DNA of 64,000 nucleotides from NCBI RefSeq assembly GCF_050410795.1, contig NZ_CP191258.1:2728001-2792000 (forward strand). Direction: 5' to 3'. Under the pieces are notes generated by a model that saw only the letters and a list, made by a program, of their open reading frames with translations, did no database searches and was not told the DNA's origin. The position numbers and the translations under genes were made by a program. The stretch comes from Fontivita pretiosa (GTDB taxonomy: Bacteria; Planctomycetota; Phycisphaerae; Tepidisphaerales; Tepidisphaeraceae). This document shows positions 23,735 to 32,875 of this stretch, piece by piece (position 1 is the first letter of the stretch; each line of letters begins with the position of its first letter).

Positions 23735-25166
23735 GACGTTGCCCCGCCGGCAGTTGAAGGTTGGGCGGCGGTGTTGGGTTGATTGAGCTTATCCGGCCCG
23801 TTTGATCTGCTCGAGTTGTTCCTCCTTTCCCAACTCATCCAGGTGCGCCTTGAGCATCCACAGTTGCTGATGGCCCATGACCTTTCGGAACTGTTTGCTG
23901 GCGGCCTCGAAGGCACAACTACTCCAGCGCAACGCCATCGCTCCGCTGGTCCAGTTCCGCACCCGCCCGACGCGCTGGCTATCCGCCCCCAGTGGGCGCT
24001 CTCGATCACGTTGGTCGTCGAGACACATCGCATCAGCTTCGTCGGCAGGTTCATCGCGTTGATGGTGAACAGCTCATCCAGTCCCTCGCGCAGGCTGGCG
24101 GCGGCCGAAGGGTGCTTCTGCTCGTACCACCGGGCCAACTGCTCGACCTGCTTCTTACCTTCATCCGCCTCCAGCTTCCACGCCGCACAGAGCGTGCTTC
24201 GCGCGTTGCGGTGCTGATCCTTGGGCAGGTGCCGGATCACGTTCCGCAGCTTGTGAATCCGACACCGCTGCACCGGGTTGGTCGATCCGTACACCGCGTT
24301 GATCGCGTTGCGCAACGCCCTGGCTCCGTCGATCACGAACAGCCGATGCCGATCCGGCTTCACGCCCCGGGCCACCAAATCGTTGAGCAGTTCGATCGCC
24401 ACCACGGCGTTCTCGCTCGACCCTTCCCGCAGGCCCAGAACGTGTTTTGACCCGGTGGAATCGACTCCAATCGCCCCCAGGATGTGATAGTCCCCTAGGC
24501 AGATCGCGTCGAGGTAGATGATCAGGATCTCCAGGTGGTCGAAGCGGCGCTCGGCCAGCTCCCGCAGCAGCTTATCGCGGGCCTCGATGTTGGCCCGGCT
24601 CACGGCGCTCTTGCTCACCCCGACGCTTTCGACCATCGCGGGGATCACATCCTTGTAGCGCCGGGTGCTCACGCCATCCATCATGATCCGCATCATCTGA
24701 TCCGCCAGTCGCGGACGGGTGCGCATCGCCTGGTAGGCGGGAACCTCGACTTCCCCCTCGGTCTTGTGTCGCAGCCGGGGTTTGCGAACCCGCAGCTTGC
24801 GCTCCTTGAGATGAACGATCCCGTCCTGGTGGCCGTGGTAGCGGATCTCTCCCGAGCGTTTGCCCGGCGACCGGGCGCCGGCCAGTTGCTCGGCCGAGCC
24901 TTCCAGGATGGCCTCGATGCAGGCGCGGCCGGTGACGTCGATCACCTCGTCGATCGCGGCCCGGGCGTCCTCGACGAGCTTGACCATGGGCAACAGCAAC
25001 TGGCCATTGGAAGAAAGAAAATCGGACAAGGCCCGGGTATCGGCCTTCTGGTAGTCTGACATGTGGCGGTTCCTTTCGGTTGAAGGTTCAAACTGGTCAG
25101 CGGATCGTAAGGTAGGATCCCACCGACCGGAACCGCCGCTTCTTCAACCTTCAACTGGGCAACGTC
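23735..25166 (-). mobile_element. IS256-family insertion sequence, approximate ends
   Basis: CAGTTGAAGGTTG at 23751-23763 matches its complement at 25145-25157. GACGTTGCC lies outside both copies, with seven extra bases on the left only. No 8-9 bp target duplication can be seen outside the repeats, so the exact ends are uncertain and DNA next to the element may have been lost. It ends the defence-type operon on the right. Confidence 0.7.
23789..25062 (-). pseudogene. IS256/Mutator-family transposase with one frameshift
   Basis: The ORF starts at ATG 25062 (MSDYQKADTRALSD), with AAAGGAA upstream. The first ~360 residues are typical, with a catalytic YLDAICLGDYHILGAIGVD and FVIDGARALRNAI. After CVSTTNVIESAHWG (near 23985) the frame leaves homology. 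A -1 step at a G5 run there restores ADSQRVGRVRNW, then GAMALRWSSCAFEAASKQF and the normal end EQLEQIKRAG at 23789. A sixth G would repair the gene. Programmed shifts are not known for this family, so decay or a sequencing error is more likely. Confidence 0.8.
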
Positions 25167-25168
25167 AT

Positions 25169-25676
25169 CTATCTCTCGCTTTCCGAAGGTACTGTCGTTG
25201 CATCGCCTCGGCTTCGAGCGGCGAGTACCTGGTTCCGTAATGCATAGAACGCTGTGTCATCGATTTGGTCGCCGCGCCCGACCCAGAACTCCACCCCCTT
25301 CAAGTCCATGAATCCGCCGGCTTACGTATATCCAAAAGCCTCGAGCGTCGCGAGGGTATTGGCTCATACTCAACACTGGAAGCCGGCGGCCGTCCGCTTG
25401 CCAAACCTCGTAATCGCTCCACTCCAAAAACATATCCAGTGAACGAACGTACACTACGCCTTGTGGCGGAACAATTAGTCGACGTGCGCCTGCGACACGG
25501 ACAGGAGCCTGCGCGTCAGCAGCTTCTACGATTAGGATCGCGCCGCTGAAGCCCCGCGGAAGCACGAACTGCAATCGCTCGGTACGCTCACGATACCACC
25601 ACACGAAGGCGATCAGCGCGAGCGCGAGAAGCAGCCCGATGATCATCCCGGCATTTCGTAGAACCTTCGAGCGCAC
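25169..25676 (-). pseudogene. Small membrane-anchored protein (DUF6843-like), frameshifted
   Basis: From ATG 25676 a protein begins with a membrane segment (GMIIGLLLALALIAFVWWY, residues 10-28), followed by a periplasmic domain LQFVLPRGFSGAILIVEA...VVYVRSLDMFLEW. This start and domain order resemble DUF6843-type proteins. After ISRRIHGLEG the frame diverges. At a G5 run near 25299, a +1 step gives VEFWVGRGDQIDDTAFYALRNQ and a stop at 25169-25171, which fits the domain's expected ending. Function unknown. It is next to the IS256-family element and not obviously part of the defence operon. Confidence 0.6.
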
Positions 25677-25802
25677 GTAAACTCCCGATTGGAATCGTCA
25701 GAACTTGATCTCACAACAGCAGAGCTCGTTAACAGCAAACGCTCCATAGAGCAGGACAGACTTTCGAAGTGTAAGTGGCGTCGAAACCGCCGGCGGTATC
25801 AA

Positions 25803-26720
25803 GTAATCATCTCAAAACGCCGGCGCCGCTTTGAGCCTGTGTAGTCGGCGGTACCACAGCAGGGCACAGGCAAGTTGAACGACGCCGAGGTAGTTCGCCG
25901 CCTTCTTCTCGTAACGCACCAGGATGCCCCGGCAGCGGTTTAGCCAAACGATCGTCCGCTGCACCACCCAACGCCTGGCCTTGCGACGCTTGCGTTTCCG
26001 CTCGTCCGGTTTCTCTTGGCCGATGCGGCGTATGTGCGGCACGTACCCGCCGGCCTCGGCCGCAGACTGGCCGCTGGGGTTGTCGTATCCCTTGTCCAGG
26101 CACAGGTGCTGCTCCGGAACTTGCTCGGGTCCGGGCTGCTCGACCACCACCGCCTCGATCGTCTCGGCCAGCAGCTTGGCGTCGTGCACGTTAGCGCCGG
26201 CGACCACCACCGCCAGTGGCCCACCGTCCGCCTCGGTCAGCACGCTGCGTTTCGTGCCGTCTTTACCGCGGTCCGTCGGGTTCGGCCCGACGCAGTCCCC
26301 CCGTGTCGAGCCTTGCCCATCACCGCGTCAGCCGACTGCCACTTCCAATCCACTCCGCCCAGTTCCTCGCACTCGCTCAGCAGCAGCGCCCACAACTGCT
26401 CGAACAGCCCGCACCTCACCCACCGCTGCGACGCCCGGTGGACCGAGCAGTCGTCGCCGAACTCCCCGGGCAGCGCGTTCCACTGGCAGCCGGTCCGCAT
26501 CCGGTACAGGATCCCGTCCAGCGCCGCCCGCTCGGAGGTGCGCTTGCGCCCGGTCTTCTTCGGCGGGTTGTACTTGTCGATCAGAACTTCGATCTTCTTC
26601 CACAGTTCGACGGGCATCCGCCAGATCGTCGCCAGCGGTTCGACCTCCCGTCGCTTCCTCGCCATCCGTGGCTCCTTTCAAAAAGCACCTTATAGCCGAC
26701 GGAAGCGTTCTGATTTCTCA
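25803..26720 (-). mobile_element. IS5-family insertion sequence, right end not resolved
   Basis: The transposase closely resembles that of the element at 4998-5913. The left end near 25803 (GTAATCATCTCA) shares ATCTCA with that element's ends. I could not find a matching inverted repeat on the right, so the boundary near 26720 is estimated from the spacing between the end and the start codon in the relative. Confidence 0.6.
25812..26665 (-). CDS. IS5-family transposase made by -1 frameshift at a G6 run
   Basis: The frame starts at ATG 26665 (MARKRREVEPLATIW) and reaches GKARHGG. At the G6 run near 26300 a -1 step gives GDCVGPNPTDRGKDGTKRS and then LTEADGGPLAVVVAGANVHD, CLDKGYDNPSG and WVVQRTIVWLNRCRG, ending at 25812. 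The slip site is in the same position as in the 5062-5909 transposase. In the last catalytic segment the usual Glu of VVERT is Gln (VVQRT), which could disable this copy. Confidence 0.8.
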
Positions 26721-27380
26721 GTCCTCAGCCTGTGGGCGTGGCCGTTGTCACCCATCGTGGTCCCCGTCGTTCTTGTCCTCTGCGGCGAATCTGGTGGGCG
26801 TGCGCTGGCCATCAGTGCGTAAGGCGCAGGGCTGCACGTGTGATCGCGGTGGAGAGGAAGGAGGCGATGGGGGGAGAGAACCGGCTCTAAAGATGCATTA
26901 CGCGCTGCTTTCGCGGTTTGCGCAGTCCGCGCGCCGTAACCGGTCGCGAAGGCGATCCTCCAGATTTGCCTCGAAGAGTGGTGCTCGCCAGGGGTTGTCC
27001 ATCGCCGCGATCGGCGCAATTGCGGCGCGCTGGGACGACACCTGTTTTGTCCGAAGGCTCAAGAGGCACAAAGGCGGGTGGGAACTAAGGCCGAAGGCAG
27101 GGGATGCGGTGTCGCGGGAGCACGTATCGTGTGGGTGTACCTTGCATCTTCAACGACGGACATGCTGACCACCACCACGAGGACAAGACGTTCGCGCCGG
27201 TCACAGCACCGCCATCCATGTCGGCGCACGGATCACCCAGTTTCCCTTCGTACGGTTGGTGGGTGGACCAAGTGAACCGGCCGAACGACGCACGCGCGCA
27301 ACGAGCAAGATCCGGCTCAGGTACGATCCGCCGTTCACCTAACCCCTTTTCAGCGCCCGAAATTGCGCCCGAAATGTCTT
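26721..27380. other. Island/ssrA junction, no supported gene
   Basis: About 660 bases between the last IS and the tmRNA gene. I inspected both strands for an integrase remnant or a partial tmRNA 3' end and found neither. Only short frames of unusual composition are present. Confidence 0.5.
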
Positions 27381-27396
27381 AAAAACGTGCGTTTTT
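27381..27396 (-). terminator. Probable tmRNA terminator
   Basis: AAAAACG, two-base loop, CGTTTTT directly downstream of the tmRNA 3' end on the minus strand. The stem is short and AT-rich, but position and T5 tail fit. Confidence 0.5.
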
Positions 27397-27407
27397 CCCA
27401 GATAATC

Positions 27408-27793
<386 letters not shown>

Positions 27794-28023
27794 GGTGGTT
27801 CAGCTTGTCAAAGATCCATCCTGCACGGATTAATACGATACAAATCCTATCCCGGTCGGGCGATTTGGGCAAACCGGCCCGGGAAACGACCCGCAGGCCC
27901 GGGAAGCGCGGCCCCCGCAGCAAGTCCGCGCAAGGCCAATCCCTGGCGGCAGTCTTGCAAAGCCGCGCGGGCACCGATAAAACCTCGCGGGCGCGAACGC
28001 GGCGCAAAACTCGGTCCATCCGC

Positions 28024-28491
28024 ATGAAGTTCAACCTGATCGACAGAATCGAAACGATCAGCGACGATCGTATTGTGGCGGTCAAGTACGTGAGCCTGGC
28101 CGAGGAGTACCTGGCGGACCACTTTCCGACGTTCCCGGTCCTGCCGGGGGTGCTGATGCTGGAGTCGCTGGTGCAGGCGGCGGGCTGGCTGCTGCACCGG
28201 CGGAGCAACTTCGGCAAATCCATCGCCGTGCTGAAAGAAGCCCGCAACGTGAGGTACGGCACGTTCGTGGCTCCGGGAAACGCCCTGCGGGTCGAGGTCG
28301 AGTTTCAAAAAGCCTCCGACGATGGCGCGGTCTTCAGGGCGGCCGGGTATGTCAACGATTCCCAAGCCGTTTCGGCACGGATCGAGATGAGTTACTTCAA
28401 CCTGGCCGAGAAACAGCCGGAGCTGGCCGGCCTGGACGCGAAACTGATCGAGCATCATCGGGCGCGATGGAGCGTGCTGAAGGGAAGCTAG
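28024..28491 (+). CDS. FabZ-like beta-hydroxyacyl-ACP dehydratase
   Basis: A 155-residue hotdog-fold protein. The start is put at ATG 28024 (MKFNLIDRIETI) because homology begins there; the longer frame reads into the tmRNA region. ADHFPTFPVLPGVLMLESLVQAAG (31-54) contains the catalytic His33 and Glu47 of FabZ. It should dehydrate 3-hydroxyacyl-ACP in fatty-acid or lipid-A-type acyl synthesis. The next genes encode an acyl carrier protein and a second hotdog protein, so the three form a small operon (gaps 29 and 69 bases). Confidence 0.85.
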   Translation: MKFNLIDRIETISDDRIVAVKYVSLAEEYLADHFPTFPVLPGVLMLESLVQAAGWLLHRRSNFGKSIAVLKEARNVRYGTFVAPGNALRVEVEFQKASDDGAVFRAAGYVNDSQAVSARIEMSYFNLAEKQPELAGLDAKLIEHHRARWSVLKGS

Positions 28492-28520
28492 CGGCCGATG
28501 GTTACCATTCGAGGAATGAC

Positions 28521-28922
28521 ATGACACGCGACGAGATTTATGAAAAGGTGAAGGCGGTTCTGATGGACGCGCTGGGCGTGGATGAGGAGGAGGTCCGCCC
28601 GGACGCGACCCTGCGAGGCGATCTGGGCGCCGAGTCCATCGACTTTCTGGACATCGTCTTCCGGCTGGAGAAGGCCTTCACCACCGATCCGGCCAAGCCC
28701 TTCAAGATCCCCCGCGGCGAAATGTTCCCCGAGGACATCTTCAACAACGCCGCCTACGTCAACAATGGCCGGGTGACCGAGGCCGGGCTGGCGGAGCTGA
28801 AAAAACGCCTGCCCCATGTCGATCTGTCCGGGCTCAAGCCCGGCGACGAGATCGAAAAAATGCAGTTCACCGTCAACACGGTCGTGAATTACATCCAGAA
28901 CAAGCTGGCCAGCCAGGGATGA
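28521..28922 (+). CDS. Acyl carrier protein with a long internal insertion
   Basis: A 133-residue protein; GAGG precedes ATG 28521. DLGAESIDFLD (34-44) carries the phosphopantetheine Ser39. Standard ACPs have about 80 residues. Here roughly 45 extra residues (about 58-110: DPAKPFKIPRGEMFPED...HVDLSGLKPGDEIEK) separate helix II from the last helix FTVNTVVNYIQNKL. It lies between two hotdog-fold genes and is probably the dedicated carrier for their substrate. The insertion may specify a partner; that is inference. Confidence 0.88.
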   Translation: MTRDEIYEKVKAVLMDALGVDEEEVRPDATLRGDLGAESIDFLDIVFRLEKAFTTDPAKPFKIPRGEMFPEDIFNNAAYVNNGRVTEAGLAELKKRLPHVDLSGLKPGDEIEKMQFTVNTVVNYIQNKLASQG

Positions 28923-28991
28923 ACGCACAGGGATGAAGCAGAGCCGCCGCGCGACGCCTTCTTCCTTCGATCCCTCATTCTTCATCCTTCC

Positions 28992-29474
28992 ATGAGATGG
29001 ATCTGGATCGACAAGTTCACCGAGTTCACCCCACGCATCAGCGCCACGGCGATCAAAAACGTCACGCTGGCCGAGGAGCACCTGCACGATCTGTATCCGG
29101 CGTTTCCGATCGTGCCCAACAGCCTGATCATCGAGGGAATGGCCCAGACGGCGGGGATTCTGGTCGGCGAGGCGCGCAACTTTCAGGAGAAGGTGATTCT
29201 GGCCAAGATCGGACGGGCCAGATTTCATCGGCTGGTGCGGCCGGGGCAGACGATCCAGTTTGACGCCCGCATCGAGCATCTGGACGACGCCGGCGCGTCC
29301 ATCAGAGGCACGGTCAGCGTCGGTGGCCAGCTCGTGGCGGAAATCGAGATGATGTTCAGCCACATCGATCAGAACCTGGCCGGAATCGAGTTTCCCGAGC
29401 ACAACTTCGTGTTCACGGATCAGTTTCGGGATCTGCTCAAGACGTATCGGGTGGACGGCGACGTGCGGCTGTGA
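28992..29474 (+). CDS. Hotdog-fold FabZ homologue lacking the catalytic histidine
   Basis: A 160-residue protein aligned with the upstream FabZ-like enzyme. HLHDLYPAFPIVPNSLIIEGMAQ (30-52) corresponds to the active-site region; the His of HFP is Leu34 here, while the Glu (Glu48) and the MAQTAG helix remain. The dimer fold is probably intact, but dehydratase activity is doubtful. It may act as a structural partner, a thioesterase-like enzyme, or use nearby His30/His32. It is co-directional with the ACP gene. Confidence 0.8.
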   Translation: MRWIWIDKFTEFTPRISATAIKNVTLAEEHLHDLYPAFPIVPNSLIIEGMAQTAGILVGEARNFQEKVILAKIGRARFHRLVRPGQTIQFDARIEHLDDAGASIRGTVSVGGQLVAEIEMMFSHIDQNLAGIEFPEHNFVFTDQFRDLLKTYRVDGDVRL

Positions 29475-29541
29475 GCCGGCGCATGCGCGTCCCGACGGCG
29501 CGTCAGACACACGCCGCCGGCTACTTCCGTGGCGTGCTCGC

Positions 29542-30675
29542 TCAGGCGGCGTTTCGCGCGGCGAGGCGGCTGCGGCTCAGTCCTACCGCGACCCACCAGG
29601 CACAAGACGGCATCGCCGAGGCATCCGACGCGACCGCATCCCAGCCACTATCGGAGCTGTTGCGGGCGAAGGGGTCGGCCAGCTCCGCCGGAAGGTTCAG
29701 CTCGACGGCGATCCGCTGGCACAGGCGCCTGCTGGCCGATCCACCGCCGACGAACACCAGCCGCTTCACCGGTGTTGTGGGAAATGTTGCGGTGTGATAC
29801 CGCAGGCAAAGGTCCAGCTCTTCGATGAGCTTGCGCAGCGGCGTCTGGCAGGCCTGCTCGATTCGAAGCGTCTGCTGCCGCGCGTCGCTGGCGGCCGGGG
29901 GGACCTCGGTGACAGCCGCCTGCTGCCGCATCGCCCGCGCGTCGCTGAGCTTCAGTCGAAGCTGCTGCGCAATTGCCAGATCGAAATGCTCGGCGCCGAT
30001 CGTGACGGCGCGGGCGAACTGGATGCGTTCTCCGGCCAGGATGTACACGCGAGTGCCACTGCTGCCAATGTCCACGATCGCGCGGGATTCCTCGGGCGTT
30101 GCGCCAGCGCCCAGCCCGCTGCCAAGCGCCAGTGGCTCGGCCATGACGCCAATCGTGTCGAGCTTTGCTTTTGCCGCGGCGGCCAGAAGCGCGTCGGTGA
30201 ACTGCCGTCGGGCGGCCATGACGATCACTTCGTTTCGCGGCTCGTTATTTTCATAGATTTCACCGGCGATGATGTGGCGGATCAGCCCGCGGGTGGGATG
30301 GAACGGCAGCTTGTCGGCGGCCTCGAAGACGATCGCCTGCCGCGTCGCCTGCTCGTCCAGCAGTGGAATGCGTACCCGTTCAAAGTGCGTGCAGCAGGCG
30401 GGCAGCGCCAGCACAACCTGCCGGCCACGGAACCCGCCCTGCTCCAGCAGTCGCGGCACACTCTGCACGAAAAAGTCGATCCGCGCGCGAGGATCAGCGC
30501 GAAGCTCATCGGGGATGCTGACGCAGGCGGTTGCGCACTGGCCTGGCGCGTCGGGGCGTGAGGGATTGACCTGTGCCAGCTTGATCGCGGCGCTGCCCAG
30601 ATCAACGCCGATGGGGGCGCTGTTTCCACCGAGCTTGAAGAGGTTTCCGAGCAGACTGTTGGCGAGCATACGCAT
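29542..30675 (-). CDS. pilM: PilM-like actin-fold pilus assembly ATPase
   Basis: A 377-residue protein with type IV pilus PilM/FtsA-fold features: IGVDLGSAAIKLAQV near 22-36 (phosphate 1), AIVDIGSSGTRVYIL near 207-221 (phosphate 2) and RLVFVGGGSASRRLCQRIA (adenosine motif). PilM binds the inner-membrane PilN/PilO complex on the cytoplasmic side. No pilN or pilO follows. Instead it is the last gene of a three-gene run whose upstream members are PilZ-like, suggesting surface motility or secretion control. The family call is firm; pathway membership is inferred. Confidence 0.8.
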   Translation of the reverse strand: MRMLANSLLGNLFKLGGNSAPIGVDLGSAAIKLAQVNPSRPDAPGQCATACVSIPDELRADPRARIDFFVQSVPRLLEQGGFRGRQVVLALPACCTHFERVRIPLLDEQATRQAIVFEAADKLPFHPTRGLIRHIIAGEIYENNEPRNEVIVMAARRQFTDALLAAAAKAKLDTIGVMAEPLALGSGLGAGATPEESRAIVDIGSSGTRVYILAGERIQFARAVTIGAEHFDLAIAQQLRLKLSDARAMRQQAAVTEVPPAASDARQQTLRIEQACQTPLRKLIEELDLCLRYHTATFPTTPVKRLVFVGGGSASRRLCQRIAVELNLPAELADPFARNSSDSGWDAVASDASAMPSCAWWVAVGLSRSRLAARNAA

Positions 30676-30706
30676 GGGACAATCTCACCTTTTCAAAGGC
30701 CACGTG

Positions 30707-31213
30707 TCAGCTTGTCGCGCAGGATCGGGCATCGATGACGGCATCGCCGGCCGGTGCGGACGACAGTTGCACCACGCAGTCGAACCACCCCTCGCGAAAC
30801 TGCCTGCACCGACGCACCTGGGCATACAGCCGCGTCGGCGGCGTCGGCCCGTCGCAGGCGATTTCGATGATCACGCTCTGTTGCGGCTTGAGGTGAACGT
30901 CGGTCACGAACGCCAGCGTCCGGGCCGTGGCGTCGCGGGTGTAAATGGTCGCCTGGCGAGGCGGCAGATCGGCATCCTGGCCCGGCGGCCTGTACCACAG
31001 CGTCGCCTGCACCTGGTAGGTTCTTCGCTGACCGCTGCGTCGGTTGTTCTGGAAATAGCTTCGGGCGCGAAGCGAACCGAGCAGGGCACGGATCTCCAGC
31101 GGCCAGCCAGCGGCTCCGGGGCCGTGTGGTTCGGGCAGCGTGATCGCCCCCCCCGCCGCAGGCAACCGCTCCTGCCAGAGTCGTTTGCTCACTTTCCTGA
31201 GAATGCCGAGCAT
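30707..31213 (-). CDS. PilZ-like domain protein
   Basis: A 168-residue protein from ATG 31213 (MLGILRKVSKRLW); the longer frame upstream is a shadow of the preceding gene. RRSGQRRTYQVQATLWYRPP and later TDVHLKPQQSVIIEI, YAQVRRCRQFREGWFDCVVQL follow the PilZ barrel layout, with an RR near the start as in c-di-GMP binders, although the second D/NxSxxG motif is not clear. It overlaps the upstream PilZ-DnaJ gene by 25 bases and precedes pilM by 31. Confidence 0.65.
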   Translation of the reverse strand: MLGILRKVSKRLWQERLPAAGGAITLPEPHGPGAAGWPLEIRALLGSLRARSYFQNNRRSGQRRTYQVQATLWYRPPGQDADLPPRQATIYTRDATARTLAFVTDVHLKPQQSVIIEIACDGPTPPTRLYAQVRRCRQFREGWFDCVVQLSSAPAGDAVIDARSCATS

Positions 31214-31869
31214 GATGACGCTTCCCTCTCGAGCAGTGCGTTTGGATCCGGTCGCAGGCGTCTTTCCAGCTCGCGGTAGGCAGCGGTCACCTGCTGGAAC
31301 TGCGCTGCGGCATCCGCGGCCTTGTTCACGTCCGGATGCAGGCGTCGCGCCAGCTTGCGATAGGCGCGGTGAACCTGTTCGAGCGTTGAATCCGGCGGCA
31401 CACCCAGCACCTGCCAGGGATCCACGCGCGCGGCTCTGCCGCCGGGCTGGTTCAAAGCCGCCTCGTCGGGAATGGCCGCCTGCGACCACTGCGCATCGGG
31501 CACGAACCCGAACTCGCCGAGCTGTTTGAGCCTCGCCGCAACATGGGGCTTGACATCCAGCAGTTCGATTCCGGCGTCGAACTCGCCTTTGCGTTGTCGC
31601 ACCCAGGCGACACGTCCGAGAAAACTGAGCTGTCCCTGGGGGGTGGCGAGCTTGACTGGGATGAGCTGCCCCTTGCGCAGCTCCGTCCGCCCACGCCCGC
31701 TGATGCACACGCCGGACTCGGACAGGTCCTTGACCCTGCCCAGCGGCGTGGTCAGCGACTCGGCGTTGAAGCGTTGATGCCGCCGTGGGCGCATGGCCCG
31801 CGCCCGCGGCTGGGAACCAAACAACCACATGTCTGCAATGTCGGAAGAACCGGTAATGTCCTTAACCAA
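31189..31869 (-). CDS. PilZ-DnaJ fusion protein
   Basis: A 226-residue protein. The N-terminal half is PilZ: RPRRHQRFNA (27-36), DLSESGVCISG (48-58) and GRVAWVR. The C-terminal part (about 149-206) is a J domain, DPWQVLGVPPDSTLEQVHRAY with HPD at 178-180, which stimulates Hsp70 ATPase. So a c-di-GMP-type sensor is joined to an Hsp70 recruiter in front of pilM. The ATG at 31869 is used; an ATG 13 residues later (MWLFGSQ) is equally possible. Confidence 0.8.
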   Translation of the reverse strand: MVKDITGSSDIADMWLFGSQPRARAMRPRRHQRFNAESLTTPLGRVKDLSESGVCISGRGRTELRKGQLIPVKLATPQGQLSFLGRVAWVRQRKGEFDAGIELLDVKPHVAARLKQLGEFGFVPDAQWSQAAIPDEAALNQPGGRAARVDPWQVLGVPPDSTLEQVHRAYRKLARRLHPDVNKAADAAAQFQQVTAAYRELERRLRPDPNALLEREASSCSAFSGK

Positions 31870-32023
31870 GGCGGGAGCGAGGATCTGTGCGATCGCCGCG
31901 GCACAGGCGGTGTCGGGGTCAGACCTTAGCGGTCGTAGGGGTTATCGCAATCGCAGCGACCGTTGCGCCAGTCGGGCATTTGCACAATCACTCGCCGGGC
32001 GCCTACACTCGCACGCATCGGTC

Positions 32024-32875
32024 ATGCAGATGACACGGGCGATTCAGCCAACCGATCCGCCGGCACGCAGCGGCGAGCAACCCGTGCCCCGGCAGGAACA
32101 GAGCTGCGCGGTGGCGGTGGAAATGCGCGACATCCGCCGCACGTTCCGCGGCGGGGTCGTGGCGATCGAGCGGCTGAGCCTGCGCATCGCGCCCGGGGAG
32201 TTCGTGGCGATCCTGGGTCCGTCCGGGTGCGGCAAATCCACCCTGCTGCGGATCATCGCCGGGCTGGATCGACCCGATTCCGGATCGATCAACGTCATCG
32301 CACATCCGGCCGCCGGCGCGCCGGCCCGGCCCCAGCTTGCGTTCGTGTTTCAGGATGCGCACCTGCTTCCGTGGCGTCATGTGCTGGGCAACGTCCAACT
32401 GCCGCTGGAGCTGATGCGTGTTCCCCGCGCCCGCCGCCGTGCCGCGGCGCTGGAGGCGATCGAACAGGTGGGGCTGGGCGACGCGATCGATCGCTATCCG
32501 GCGCAGCTCTCGGGGGGAATGCGGATGCGCGTTTCGCTGGCTCGGGCGCTGGTCACCGATCCCAGTCTGCTGCTGCTGGATGAGCCGTTCGCCGCTCTGG
32601 ATGAGATCACCCGCCAGCAGCTTGACGAACAGCTTCATCAGTTGTGGCGGAGCCGGGGCATGACGGTGATTTTCGTGACGCATTCGATCGTGGAGGCGGC
32701 GTTTCTGGCGCAGCGTGCGGTGGTGCTGTCGCGGCGTCCGGCGCGGATCGTGCTCGACCACACGCTTGCGCTGCCGGAGCAGCGCGTTGCGGAGCTGCGC
32801 GGCGAGCCGTCGTTCGCGGCGCAGACTCGCGTGCTGCTGGATGCCCTGCGCCGTGGAGAAGGAGCAGGTGCATGA
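32024..32875 (+). CDS. ABC transporter ATP-binding protein (nitrate/sulfonate/pyrimidine type)
   Basis: A 283-residue ATPase: Walker A GPSGCGKST near 74-82, Q-loop FVFQDAHLLPW, signature LSGGMRMR, Walker B LLLLDEPFAALDE and switch His in FVTHSI. The family is that of SsuB/TauB/ThiZ. About 30 extra N-terminal residues precede the domain, so the true start may be a little downstream. The stop overlaps the permease ATG (ATGA), and the third gene is the binding lipoprotein, making a complete importer. Confidence 0.9.
   Translation: MQMTRAIQPTDPPARSGEQPVPRQEQSCAVAVEMRDIRRTFRGGVVAIERLSLRIAPGEFVAILGPSGCGKSTLLRIIAGLDRPDSGSINVIAHPAAGAPARPQLAFVFQDAHLLPWRHVLGNVQLPLELMRVPRARRRAAALEAIEQVGLGDAIDRYPAQLSGGMRMRVSLARALVTDPSLLLLDEPFAALDEITRQQLDEQLHQLWRSRGMTVIFVTHSIVEAAFLAQRAVVLSRRPARIVLDHTLALPEQRVAELRGEPSFAAQTRVLLDALRRGEGAGA

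Noticed and set aside
31870..32023. TPP riboswitch upstream of the NMT1/THI5-type importer
   Set aside because: The conserved thi-box segments (such as CTGAGA and GGGGTGC in order) are not present.
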